NCBI RefSeq assembly: GCF_009711055.1 | Contig: NZ_WMJY01000011.1 | Coordinates: 1-64,000, forward strand | Length of the DNA stretch: 64,000 nucleotides | Source of the DNA: Myroides pelagicus | GTDB lineage: Bacteria; Bacteroidota; Bacteroidia; Flavobacteriales; Flavobacteriaceae | Reading direction: 5' to 3' | Shown here: positions 8,498-17,897 of the stretch, piece by piece | Layout: each line of letters starts with the position of its first letter | Numbering within the stretch: the stretch's first letter is position 1 | Position numbers and translations under genes: made by a program | The notes under the pieces: model-generated | Seen by the model: only the letters and a program-made list of their open reading frames with translations | The model's database searches: none | What the model was told of the DNA's origin: nothing

Positions 8498-9076
8498 ATG
8501 AAGGAGTTTGAACACGTATTGTCAAATATAAGAGCATGTAAACTTTGTGAACAGGAGCTTCCATTAGGAGCTAATCCTATTGTATTGACTGGTGTAAATT
8601 CTAAAATAATTATCATAGGACAAGCTCCTGGTCTTAAAGTTCATTTAACAGGTATTCCTTTTAATGATAAGAGTGGTGACCAATTGCGATATTGGTTAGG
8701 TGTCACGCAAGAGGAGTTTTACAATACAGATAATTTTTCTATTGTTCCTATGGGCTTTTGCTATCCTGGGAAAGGGAAGTCAGGAGATTTACCTCCTAAA
8801 AAAATATGTGCACCAACTTGGCACCCTCTATTGCTCGAGCAATTAACTTCTGTCAAACTGGTTTTGTTAATTGGCAAATACGCACAGGACTATTATCTAA
8901 AGTCAAATACGACATTAACTGAAAATGTATATTCATTTGAAAAGTATCTACCTATGTACTTTCCATTACCACACCCGTCACCTCGAAACAATATTTGGAA
9001 AGCGAAAAATAAGTGGTTTGAACAAGAAGTAATTCCAATACTGCAACATCAGATAAGAGCAATTCTTAATGAATAG
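8498..9076 (+). CDS. Uracil-DNA glycosylase family protein
   Basis: A 192-residue protein of the uracil-DNA glycosylase superfamily (COG1573-like), expected to act in base-excision repair. It has IIIGQAPG near residue 43, then FNDKSGDQLRYWLG, and LPHPSPRN near 160, the positions of the catalytic loop and the DNA-intercalation loop. Four cysteines (CKLC near 14-17, GFCYPG and KKICAP later) could ligate an iron-sulfur cluster as in family 4 enzymes. It starts 11 bases after the AraC gene and may be co-transcribed. Enzymatic activity is inferred. Confidence 0.85.
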   Translation: MKEFEHVLSNIRACKLCEQELPLGANPIVLTGVNSKIIIIGQAPGLKVHLTGIPFNDKSGDQLRYWLGVTQEEFYNTDNFSIVPMGFCYPGKGKSGDLPPKKICAPTWHPLLLEQLTSVKLVLLIGKYAQDYYLKSNTTLTENVYSFEKYLPMYFPLPHPSPRNNIWKAKNKWFEQEVIPILQHQIRAILNE

Positions 9077-9254
9077 ATCTTGTAAAATGCGTAATATCAG
9101 TGTTTTCTGTTAGTTGTAACTCTGTTATTCAATTGTTATCAATTAATTATTTTTAAAACAAAAAGTTAATATATATTTAATTATACTTAATATTCTCTTA
9201 AAACAATATAGGTCAATAATTGTCATTTTTGTTGAAGTTAAAATCAATTATATA

Positions 9255-12200
9255 ATGGCTAAAAAACTATTTATTTTAAGTTTTGTTTTGATTGTCAGTA
9301 GCTTAACTACATGGGCACAAAATAAACGTATTATTAAAGGAAAAGTATTAGATGATCAGGGTATTAGTTTACCAGGAGCAACTATACAGATAAAAGAATC
9401 CGGACTTGTAACCAGCTCAGACTTAGGAGGAGATTTTAGTTTGGAGGTTACTGACAAAGAGACATTATTAGTTTCTTTTATAGGTTATGTAACACAGGAA
9501 TATAAAGTTCAAGGAAATTCAGAAGCTAAAATTTATTTAAAGCCTGATAATACTTCTTTAGATGAATTGGTAATTACTGCATTGGGTATTACAAAAGAAG
9601 AGAAGAAAATTGGTTATTCCACACAGAGTGTTGATCCAGCAATTATACAGGAAGTAGCTACTCCCAATGTAGGTAATATGCTGACAGGAAAAGTAGCAGG
9701 TCTAGAAGTTTCAAATCCTCCAGGAATGTTACAGTCACCAAAATTTTCACTTAGGGGAAAGCAACCACTAGTTGTAATTGATGGTATGCCAGTGAGTACT
9801 GATTTTTTCGATGTTTCAGCTGAAGATATAGCAGATATAAATGTTCTTAAAGGGACTTCTGCATCGGTATTGTATGGTTCTAGAGGGCGAAATGGTGCAA
9901 TACTTATAACGACTAAAGGAGCAAAAGCAGAAGGAGTTGAGGTTTCAGTTTCTCAAAACACTATGATGTCAGCAGGTTTTTTAGTTTATCCAGAGACACA
10001 AACATCATATGGAAATGGATCTAATGGTAAATATGAGTTTTGGGATGGAAAAGATGGAGGAATAAGTGATGGCGATATGAACTGGGGGCCAAAGTTGGGA
10101 ACAGGATTATTAATTCCTCAATGGAATAGTCCTATTCGCGATAAGGTTACAGGAGAGACGATACAGTGGTATGGTAATGTGGAAGGAACAAAATATAATG
10201 ATAAGTCTAGATATGAACGCGTTGCACTACCTTGGGAGTATCATGATAATTTAAAAGAGTTTTTAGGTACAGCTGTAATTTCAAAAACAAGTTTTAGCGT
10301 TACAGATAAAGGTGAAAGAGGGTCGTACCGTATAGGTGGAGAATTTACTTATAATAAGGATAGAGTACCTAGTTCTAGTATGTATAGAGGAAATCTAAGT
10401 TTTAAATCTACAACAAAAATAACTGACAAGTTAACGCTAGATTCTAAATTAGCATACAATAAAGTTTATTCACCTAATGTTCCAAATTATAATTACAACC
10501 CTAGTGGACATATGTATACTATATTGATATGGATGGGTCATGATGTCAATGGTAAAGATTTGAAAAACAATCATTGGGTACCAGGAATGGAAGGATATCG
10601 ACAAGCAAACTGGAATTATGCTTGGTATAATAATCCTTGGTTCGGTACATCGAACTTTAAAAATATATGGAATAAAGATGTAGTAAATGGACAATTACAG
10701 TTGTCCTATGAAGTAAATGACGACTTGGTACTTCAGGGTCGTACATCTGGTATTGTGACTAAAAACAAGACAGAAGTACAAAGTCCGAAATCGTATTTTA
10801 ACTATAGTGCACCTAGAGAAGGAGGGTATAATTATACAGCAACTGATCGTTTAGATATAGAATATGATTTTTTAGCAATGTATACCAAATTTATAACTGA
10901 TAATATAGGAATGAGTGTAAATGCAGGTGCATCTTCTAGATATTATCAGTTTAATGAAGATTTTGCTGCGACAGATGGTTTGACTGTTCCGGGAGTTTAT
11001 AACTTAGGAAATTCCACAGGTCCAGTTTCTGCAAGAAATAAGGTGGTTAAAAAAGCTGTAAATAGTGTTTATGGATCTGTAGAATTTGACTTTTATAATG
11101 CATTTTTTCTTAGCTTTTCAGGTAGAAATGATTGGTCTTCATCAATGGCAAAATCTAATAGGTCATATTTCTACCCTTCTACATCTTTAAGTGTCTTGTT
11201 GTCAAACTTGATTACTTTACCAGAATCTTTTGATTATTTAAAACTATATTCTTCTTGGGCTCAGGTATCAAGTGACTTGGATCCTTATCTACTACAAGCA
11301 ACATATTCACCTGTGACTCCTGCATTTAATGGAAATCAAATGGTTGAATATCCTAATTCTATATTGAATCCTAATTTACTACCAGAAAAATCTAATTCTT
11401 TTGAATTAGGGGTAGCTACTTCGTTATTTAAAAAGCGTCTAGGTTTAGATCTAACATATTATCGAGTAGTTGATTCGAACTTTTTGATTGAATATCCTAT
11501 ATCTGAAGCATCAGGTTTTAAAAATATGCTAGTTAATGGAAATGAATATACGACAAATGGGGTAGAAGTAAGTTTATCAGGAGTAGTAATTGATAATAAT
11601 GATTTTAAATGGAAGTCAACAGTAAACTGGAGTATGAGAGAAAAGAAATTGACTAAGATTTATAATGATGGAGAAAAGTATGGAAATCTACATTTAAATG
11701 ATCGAGCAGATGCTTACTACGGTGATGTATGGATGAAGTCTCCTGATGGAAAGGTGATTTTAGATAAGACTACAGGTATGCCTACTAGAGATCCTCATAA
11801 AAGATATATCGGACATATGGATCCAAAATGGGTGTTGGGCTGGAACAATAGCTTAAAATATAAGAATTGGGCAATGAATATGTCTATCGATGGTATATGG
11901 GGTGGTATCATGCGCTCTGAAGTAGTTGAAAAAATGTGGTGGGGAGGAAAACACCCTAATTCTGTAATGTACAGAGATGCTGAATATGCTTCAGGCAACC
12001 CTGTTTTTGTTCCTGATGGAGTAAATATTGTTTCTGGTGAACTTAAAACAGATATCAATGGAAATGTAATATCTGATACACGTGTATTCCAAGATCATAC
12101 AGGAACAGTGAGTTGGCAAAGTTGGGCACAAAATTACCCATATAGAGCACGTGTTACAGAAGATGAGAATAAAACGTTTGCAAATATGTTTGACAGAACA

Positions 12201-12422
12201 TATTTCAAATTACGTTCATTAGCGTTGACTTATGATTTTACAGATAAATTGAAATCTAAGAGAGTGTCTCATTTGTCAGCTACTTTAACAGGATATAACT
12301 TATTAATGTGGAAAAAGTCTAAAGGATTATATTCAGATCCTGATTATAGTACAGGAGGAAGTAACGATATTCAGGATCCTGCTACACGTTGGATAGGTTT
12401 AGGACTAAATATTAAATTTTAA
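9255..12422 (+). CDS. SusC/RagA family TonB-dependent outer membrane receptor
   Basis: A 1055-residue outer-membrane transporter. Order: signal peptide ending TTWAQ; a carboxypeptidase-like beta-sandwich domain (GKVLDDQGISLPGATI, about 28-95); the linker DELVITALGI; a plug domain (about 110-220; VVIDGMPV, INVLKGTSASVLYGSRG, GAILITTKGA); and a long beta-barrel ending RWIGLGLNIKF with a terminal Phe. It imports a ligand captured by the SusD-like partner, powered by TonB-ExbBD. The SusD gene starts 6 bases after the stop, so the two form an operon. The ligand is unknown; the phospholipase C gene next door makes a phospholipid-derived or phosphate ester worth testing. Confidence 0.95.
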   Translation: MAKKLFILSFVLIVSSLTTWAQNKRIIKGKVLDDQGISLPGATIQIKESGLVTSSDLGGDFSLEVTDKETLLVSFIGYVTQEYKVQGNSEAKIYLKPDNTSLDELVITALGITKEEKKIGYSTQSVDPAIIQEVATPNVGNMLTGKVAGLEVSNPPGMLQSPKFSLRGKQPLVVIDGMPVSTDFFDVSAEDIADINVLKGTSASVLYGSRGRNGAILITTKGAKAEGVEVSVSQNTMMSAGFLVYPETQTSYGNGSNGKYEFWDGKDGGISDGDMNWGPKLGTGLLIPQWNSPIRDKVTGETIQWYGNVEGTKYNDKSRYERVALPWEYHDNLKEFLGTAVISKTSFSVTDKGERGSYRIGGEFTYNKDRVPSSSMYRGNLSFKSTTKITDKLTLDSKLAYNKVYSPNVPNYNYNPSGHMYTILIWMGHDVNGKDLKNNHWVPGMEGYRQANWNYAWYNNPWFGTSNFKNIWNKDVVNGQLQLSYEVNDDLVLQGRTSGIVTKNKTEVQSPKSYFNYSAPREGGYNYTATDRLDIEYDFLAMYTKFITDNIGMSVNAGASSRYYQFNEDFAATDGLTVPGVYNLGNSTGPVSARNKVVKKAVNSVYGSVEFDFYNAFFLSFSGRNDWSSSMAKSNRSYFYPSTSLSVLLSNLITLPESFDYLKLYSSWAQVSSDLDPYLLQATYSPVTPAFNGNQMVEYPNSILNPNLLPEKSNSFELGVATSLFKKRLGLDLTYYRVVDSNFLIEYPISEASGFKNMLVNGNEYTTNGVEVSLSGVVIDNNDFKWKSTVNWSMREKKLTKIYNDGEKYGNLHLNDRADAYYGDVWMKSPDGKVILDKTTGMPTRDPHKRYIGHMDPKWVLGWNNSLKYKNWAMNMSIDGIWGGIMRSEVVEKMWWGGKHPNSVMYRDAEYASGNPVFVPDGVNIVSGELKTDINGNVISDTRVFQDHTGTVSWQSWAQNYPYRARVTEDENKTFANMFDRTYFKLRSLALTYDFTDKLKSKRVSHLSATLTGYNLLMWKKSKGLYSDPDYSTGGSNDIQDPATRWIGLGLNIKF

Positions 12423-12428
12423 CAATCT

Positions 12429-13901
12429 ATGAAAATATATAAGAAAGCAATACTTCTACTTAGTGCAATCAGCACTTTAGTAGGTTGTCAAGATTTGGAT
12501 AAATTAAATGAGAATCCAAATAATATCAAGGATGCAGAGCCGTATTTACTTTTAACAAATGTAGAACGAAGTGCCTTTGCTATGCCAGGGATATCAAAAG
12601 AATATGCTTCACGAATGATTATTATGACAGATGGAGAGAATGCATATCAGTTTTTTAAGTGGACCAGTGGAAGCTTTGATAAATATGAGAAGTTAGTTGA
12701 AATTCAAAAAATGATGGAACAAGCAGAGTCAAGGGGCGAAGAAGCTTATGTTGCATTGGGACATTTCTTAAAGGCAAAAATGTATTATGACTTAACATTA
12801 ACTTTTGGTGATATTCCTTTCTCAGAATCTTTAAAAGGAGAGCAGGATATACAATTTCCTAAATACGATACGCAAGAAGAAGTATTTGATGGTATTCTAA
12901 GAGAACTAGAGTTAGCAAGCGCAAAACTAGATACATCTGATATTATTAAAGGGGATATAATCTATGAAGGTGATTTAACAAGGTGGAAAAAATTGATTAG
13001 TTCTTTTAAACTGAAAGTTTTGATGTCATTATCAAATAAAGAAAATGTCAAAGGAATGGCAATTGCACAAAAGTTTAAAGGTATCTATCAAGGGGAAGTG
13101 TTGATGGAGAGTAATTTAGATAATGGGCAATTGAAGTTTTATGATGTGGCAGGAAGTAGATACCCTCAGTTTAATTCAAGCTCATACGGTTCAAGTATGT
13201 ATATGTCATCAACTTTTGTTGACTTATTACAAGAGTTGAAAGATCCGAGGTTATTTATTTATGCTCAACAGACTGCAAAGGCTTTAGAAGAAGGAAGACC
13301 TGTTAGTGATTTTGATAGTTATAATGGAGGAGACCCAATAGTGCCTTATGCAGAGAATGAGAAATTAGTACAAACAAAAAATATATCTAAGATAAATAGT
13401 CGTTATTATGCGGATCCTACAACAGAGCCTAATTTTATTTTAAGTTATGCTGAGTTACAATTTATTTTAGCTGAAGCTAGTGCTAGAGGTTGGATAAGTG
13501 GAGATACAAAAGGGTTTTATGAAAGGGGAATAAAGGCAAGTTTTTCTTTTTATGAAAAGAATGCTAAACAGTTAGGAAGTTATTGTTCTTTAGATGCTGT
13601 TAAGCAATATCTCGTAGGTGAGAAAGTTGCTTTTAAAGGAGGCGATATTAACATAGAGTTAGAGCAAATACTGACACAGAAATACATTATGATGTTTCAT
13701 CAATCAGGTTGGACAGCTTATTATGACTACTTGCGAACGGGTTTTCCTAAGTTAAAGATTCAAGAAGGTGTGACAGCACCGACTCGTTGGTTATATCCAA
13801 ATACTGAATATAATAGAAATGGAAATAATTTAAAAGAAGCACTTCAACGTCAGTTCGGAGGAGATGATAATATTAGAGGTAGTGTTTGGTGGTTAAAGTA
13901 A
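12429..13901 (+). CDS. SusD/RagB family nutrient-binding outer membrane lipoprotein
   Basis: A 490-residue surface lipoprotein that forms the lid over its SusC partner. A lipoprotein signal ends STLVGC (Cys20), followed by the typical DLDKLNENPNNIKDAEP. The helical body matches the SusD-like_2 branch (ALGHFLKAKMYYDLTLTFGDIPFSE; YAELQFILAEASARGW; ILTQKYIMMF). The C-terminus carries the usual PTRWLYPNTEYNRN. It is coupled to the SusC gene and followed by a terminator, so the downstream phospholipase is probably a separate unit. Confidence 0.94.
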   Translation: MKIYKKAILLLSAISTLVGCQDLDKLNENPNNIKDAEPYLLLTNVERSAFAMPGISKEYASRMIIMTDGENAYQFFKWTSGSFDKYEKLVEIQKMMEQAESRGEEAYVALGHFLKAKMYYDLTLTFGDIPFSESLKGEQDIQFPKYDTQEEVFDGILRELELASAKLDTSDIIKGDIIYEGDLTRWKKLISSFKLKVLMSLSNKENVKGMAIAQKFKGIYQGEVLMESNLDNGQLKFYDVAGSRYPQFNSSSYGSSMYMSSTFVDLLQELKDPRLFIYAQQTAKALEEGRPVSDFDSYNGGDPIVPYAENEKLVQTKNISKINSRYYADPTTEPNFILSYAELQFILAEASARGWISGDTKGFYERGIKASFSFYEKNAKQLGSYCSLDAVKQYLVGEKVAFKGGDINIELEQILTQKYIMMFHQSGWTAYYDYLRTGFPKLKIQEGVTAPTRWLYPNTEYNRNGNNLKEALQRQFGGDDNIRGSVWWLK

Positions 13902-13920
13902 ATTTGCGAATGTATAATAA

Positions 13921-13963
13921 AATGACGCCTAGAGTATTAATTACTCTATGGCGTTATTTTTTG
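13921..13963 (+). terminator. Intrinsic terminator after the SusC/SusD operon
   Basis: GACGCCTAGAGTA (13924-13936) pairs with TACTCTATGGCGTT after a short loop, with one bulged T, followed by six Ts. It ends the SusCD transcript before the phospholipase gene. Confidence 0.85.
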
Positions 13964-14035
13964 TCATTAAATTTAATATCTACTTAAAACACAGCTAGTA
14001 ATTTTAAACGATTTTTGTAGTAAACACAATTAAAA

Positions 14036-16504
14036 ATGGAGTCAAATAGAAGAGAATTTATAAAAAACATAAGTTTATTTGCAGGGGGATTAAGTTTTGC
14101 AACTGCGTTTCCTGCATCTATTCAACGTGCATTAGAGATACAAGCAGATACTGGGTCTACGTTTTTAGATGCAGAACATATTGTTTTTCTTATGCAAGAA
14201 AACAGATCATTTGATCACTGTTTTGGTACTTTAAGTGGAGTTAGGGGATTTAATGATCCTAGAGCCTTGAAGATGGCAAATGGTTTACCTGTTTGGTTTC
14301 AAGAAGATGGGAAGAAGAAAGTATTTGGTCCCTTTCGTTTGGATATTGAGAATACAAATGTAACCTGGTTAGGAGATTTGCCACATAGTTGGAGGGATAT
14401 GGTGGAAGCTCGGAATGATGGGCAAATGAATAAATGGCTCTTTGCAAAGCAACCAGGGAATAAAAAGTATAAAGATATACCTCTGACAATGGGATATTAT
14501 ACACGTCAAGATATCCCTTTTTATTATGCTTTAGCCGATGCTTTTACTGTTTGTGATCAGCACTTTTGTTCATCTCTAACAGGAACGAGTGCTAATCGTT
14601 CCTTCTTTTGGGCTGGTGCTATTAGAGAAGAACCGCACAACCCTGATTCTACAGCTTGTGTAGATAATAGTCAAATCAATTACAAAGATGTGAGTTGGCG
14701 TACTTATCCAGAGTTACTAGAAAAAGCAGGTGTATCATGGTGTGTTTATCAAAATGAGTTAAGCTTACCTGTTGGTTTATCAGGAGAGGAAGAAAGCTGG
14801 TTGGCTAATTTTACAGATAATAATTTAGAGTTTTATAAACAATACAATGTTTGGTATCACGAACCTTTTATCAACCATTTGAAAGAGGAGTTTAAAGAAT
14901 TAAACGATGAATTAGAATATGGAAGTATTACAGAGGAGAGACATCAACAAATACAGAAAAAACTAAAATTCATTCAACCTTTATTAGAAAAGTATGGAGA
15001 TAAATCACTAGCAGACCTTACTGATTTTGATCGTTCAATTCATCAAAAAGCCTTCACAACTAATACGCAAGATCCTAATTATCATCATTTGACCGAAATG
15101 GAGTATGAAGAGTATGGTGTGAAGAAAAAAGTTAACGTACCTAAAGGAGACATATTTCACCGTTTTCGTGAAGATGTGAAGAATGATAAATTACCTACTG
15201 TTAGTTGGCTAGTTGCTCCTCAGAATTTCTCGGACCATCCTTCGGCGGCTTGGTTCGGAGCATGGTATGTTTCTGAAGTATTGAATATTCTTACACAGAA
15301 TCCTAACGTTTGGAAAAAGACAATCTTTGTTTTGACTTATGATGAAAATGATGGTTATTTTGATCATATACCTCCATTTGTACCACCTTTGTCAACGGAT
15401 ACTAACCAAGGAAAAGTACCTGCTGGTATGGATACACAAGCGGAGTGGATAACAAAGCAACAAGAACGTAAACGAACAGGTGATGAAAAAAGCGAATTAA
15501 GTAGTCCTATAGGTTTAGGTTATCGCGTACCGATGATTATAGCTTCTCCGTGGAGTAAAGGAGGTTGGGTTAACTCAGAAGTATGTGATTTAACATCAAA
15601 CCTTCAGTTTTTAGAGTATTTTATAGAAAAGAAGTTTGGTAAAAAAGTAATAGAAACAAATATTTCTGACTGGAGGAGAGAGGTATGTGGAAACTTAACA
15701 TCCGCTTTTCATCAAGCGGATGATTTAAAGCACGTATCATTACCATATGTTAATCGAGATGAATATATAGCTCGTATTTTAGGTGCAAAGGGAAAAGTAG
15801 CCCCAGGTGGCTTTGCAGAATTTACGTCTCATAATCGTAAGAATAGCGAAGCTTGGGTAAAAGAAGCAAATTTTCCTAAACAAGAAAAAGGTGTAAAGAA
15901 AGCCTGTGCCTTACCATACCATTCGAATGTTAATGCTGTGATTTCAGACGCGGGCATTCAATTGGTATTTGATGTTAAACCTAATGGATTAAAGAATAAG
16001 ATATATAGTGCTCCTTTTCAGGTTTACAGTAATACTCCCTATGAAAATGAAGTTGGGCGTAATTGGAATTTTGCTGTAAGAGAGCAAGAGTCTATTTCGT
16101 ATGATTGGAAAATAGTGGAGTTTACCGAGGGTGTTTATGATCTATCTGTACATAGTTCTAATGGTTTTTATAGAAGGTTTATGGGAACTAAAAAACATGT
16201 TGATTTAGACTTGTTTTTTGAGGTATTACCTGATGAACAGATTCAAATACGTTTAGAGAATAAAGGGAATCACAGTTGTAATGTTTTATTAGAGGATCCT
16301 TTATATAAGAAGATAAAAGAGAAACTTACATTAGCACCCTCAAGTGTTGAAGAGGTTGTTCTTGATTATACTAAGTTTAAAGGATGGTACGATGTTATGA
16401 TTACAATTGAAGGAGACTTAAATTATTTACAACATTATGCTGGACATTTAGAAAATGAAAAAACGAGTATAACAGACCCTTATATGGCTATGTTATCTGA
16501 ATAA
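14036..16504 (+). CDS. Phosphocholine-specific phospholipase C, Tat-type signal
   Basis: An 822-residue secreted phospholipase C of the non-hemolytic/hemolytic PlcN/PlcH family, cleaving phosphatidylcholine or related lipids to diacylglycerol and phosphocholine. The N-terminus NRREFIKNISLFAGG resembles a twin-arginine leader. The phosphoesterase domain (PF04185 type) has HIVFLMQENRSFDHCFG near residue 50, DQHFCSSLTGTSANR, SWLVAPQNFSDHPS and TYDENDGYFDHIPP. Two C-terminal small beta domains (DUF756 type) follow from about residue 620. It stands 134 bases after a SusCD operon and convergent to an MFS gene. Substrate preference is inferred from the family. Confidence 0.92.
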   Translation: MESNRREFIKNISLFAGGLSFATAFPASIQRALEIQADTGSTFLDAEHIVFLMQENRSFDHCFGTLSGVRGFNDPRALKMANGLPVWFQEDGKKKVFGPFRLDIENTNVTWLGDLPHSWRDMVEARNDGQMNKWLFAKQPGNKKYKDIPLTMGYYTRQDIPFYYALADAFTVCDQHFCSSLTGTSANRSFFWAGAIREEPHNPDSTACVDNSQINYKDVSWRTYPELLEKAGVSWCVYQNELSLPVGLSGEEESWLANFTDNNLEFYKQYNVWYHEPFINHLKEEFKELNDELEYGSITEERHQQIQKKLKFIQPLLEKYGDKSLADLTDFDRSIHQKAFTTNTQDPNYHHLTEMEYEEYGVKKKVNVPKGDIFHRFREDVKNDKLPTVSWLVAPQNFSDHPSAAWFGAWYVSEVLNILTQNPNVWKKTIFVLTYDENDGYFDHIPPFVPPLSTDTNQGKVPAGMDTQAEWITKQQERKRTGDEKSELSSPIGLGYRVPMIIASPWSKGGWVNSEVCDLTSNLQFLEYFIEKKFGKKVIETNISDWRREVCGNLTSAFHQADDLKHVSLPYVNRDEYIARILGAKGKVAPGGFAEFTSHNRKNSEAWVKEANFPKQEKGVKKACALPYHSNVNAVISDAGIQLVFDVKPNGLKNKIYSAPFQVYSNTPYENEVGRNWNFAVREQESISYDWKIVEFTEGVYDLSVHSSNGFYRRFMGTKKHVDLDLFFEVLPDEQIQIRLENKGNHSCNVLLEDPLYKKIKEKLTLAPSSVEEVVLDYTKFKGWYDVMITIEGDLNYLQHYAGHLENEKTSITDPYMAMLSE

Positions 16505-16522
16505 GCTATTGGAATACAAACT

Positions 16523-16558
16523 AAAAAGGCTTTTATTTAATCTATAAAGGTCTTTTTT
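16523..16558. terminator. Bidirectional terminator between convergent genes
   Basis: AAAAAGGCTTTTA (16523-16535) pairs with TAAAGGTCTTTTT (16545-16557), two G-T pairs, A-run on one side and T-run on the other. It serves the phospholipase gene and the convergent MFS gene. Confidence 0.8.
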
Positions 16559-16570
16559 AGTTTATTAATA

Positions 16571-17749
16571 CTATGCTTTTTTAATACTTAATTTATTTCG
16601 AAACAACATATAGAGTAGGCTAAGTATAATGACCAGTGCGCTTGCATACATGATCGTTGGTATATGTGTAATTGTGTCTTTGTAATACCAACCAGCTAGG
16701 AATGCTCCACCACCTACACCAGCTTCTAAGGCGATATACATAGTTGATACCGCTCGTCCTCTTTGATCTGGTTGACTAAAGTCAATTGTCCAAGCGTTTA
16801 ATGCAGGGGATAGGATTCCTAATGAAATACCATATACAAAAGCACCTAAGTATAATCCATTTGCACTAGCATAAAATCCAATGATAAGGAGTGATAGTAC
16901 TAGAAGGACTAGTCCGGTATTAATGATTAAAACACGACCGTATTTGTCAGATACTTTACCAGCTACAAATCGAACTAATAGGGATGATAATGTAAAGATC
17001 ATAAAGAATATACCTTTGTTTTCTAAGCCTAAATGACCAGTCCAATCTGGAATAAGGGTTAGAATCACTCCATAGGCGATATATGACATAAAAGTGACAA
17101 ATGCTGCAGGAAACACTCCTAAGTCAAAAATATCTTTACTTGAAATTTTTAATAGTTTAAAAGAAAACTTCTCTTTTACTTTTAAAGTCTCTTTCATGTT
17201 CATTAAAATTACAATAGACAATAAAGCAAAGGCGGAAGAGGTATAAAATAAAAAGTCAATGGAAGTATACAGTTTTATTGTACTTCCTATAGCTGGACCT
17301 ATAGCCATTCCTGTACTAAAGCATATACCATGGAGTCCAAGAGCTTCGCCCCATCGTTCTTTTGGGACTATGTCTGCCACGTATGCTGCTGTAGCTGTAG
17401 GTTTAAATCCTGTGGAAAACCCGTGTAGTAGTCTCAAAAATAGAAAACCTGATACAGAAGTAAGTATTGGGTATAGTAAACTACATACAAAACAAACTAT
17501 CGACCCAATAGCCATGATTGGTACTCTTCCTATTTTATCTGTTAGTTTGCCACTGAAGGGTCTAGAGATACCTGCTGTGATGGTAAATAAACCTATAATT
17601 AACCCTTTGTATTCAGCTCCTCCTAAGCTTGATAGATAATCTGGTAATTCAGGAATCAACATATTAAAACTAGCAGAAAACAATAGTGAGCTTAGGCAAA
17701 CAAGCATAAACTGTGTATTGTATATTGGATGGGAGTTTAATTTAGGCAC
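16571..17749 (-). CDS. MFS transporter
   Basis: A 392-residue major facilitator transporter with twelve predicted membrane segments. The TM2-TM3 signature is GKLTDKIGRVPIMAIGS (near residue 60), with FLRLLHGFSTGFKPTATAAYVADIVPKERWGEALG following, typical of AraJ/YfcJ-like efflux permeases. GKVSDKYGRVLI repeats the motif in the second half. Substrate unknown. It is transcribed alone towards the phospholipase gene. Confidence 0.87.
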   Translation of the reverse strand: MPKLNSHPIYNTQFMLVCLSSLLFSASFNMLIPELPDYLSSLGGAEYKGLIIGLFTITAGISRPFSGKLTDKIGRVPIMAIGSIVCFVCSLLYPILTSVSGFLFLRLLHGFSTGFKPTATAAYVADIVPKERWGEALGLHGICFSTGMAIGPAIGSTIKLYTSIDFLFYTSSAFALLSIVILMNMKETLKVKEKFSFKLLKISSKDIFDLGVFPAAFVTFMSYIAYGVILTLIPDWTGHLGLENKGIFFMIFTLSSLLVRFVAGKVSDKYGRVLIINTGLVLLVLSLLIIGFYASANGLYLGAFVYGISLGILSPALNAWTIDFSQPDQRGRAVSTMYIALEAGVGGGAFLAGWYYKDTITHIPTIMYASALVIILSLLYMLFRNKLSIKKA

Positions 17750-17827
17750 GGTATCTTGTATTAATGACGTGCAAAGTTATTGGTTTACATTTGTATGTAC
17801 AATGTTTATCTTGTATTAACAATAGAC

Positions 17828-17870
17828 AAAAAAACTAGCCTTATTCATCTATTAGAATGGATAAGGCTAG
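17828..17870 (-). terminator. Intrinsic terminator of putP
   Basis: CTAGCCTTAT (17835-17844) and ATAAGGCTAG (17861-17870) form a perfect stem; the run of A at 17828-17834 gives a T-run on the minus strand. It lies 28 bases beyond the putP stop. Confidence 0.9.
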
Positions 17871-17897
17871 CTTAAGGTTTTTAATGAAATATCTTGA

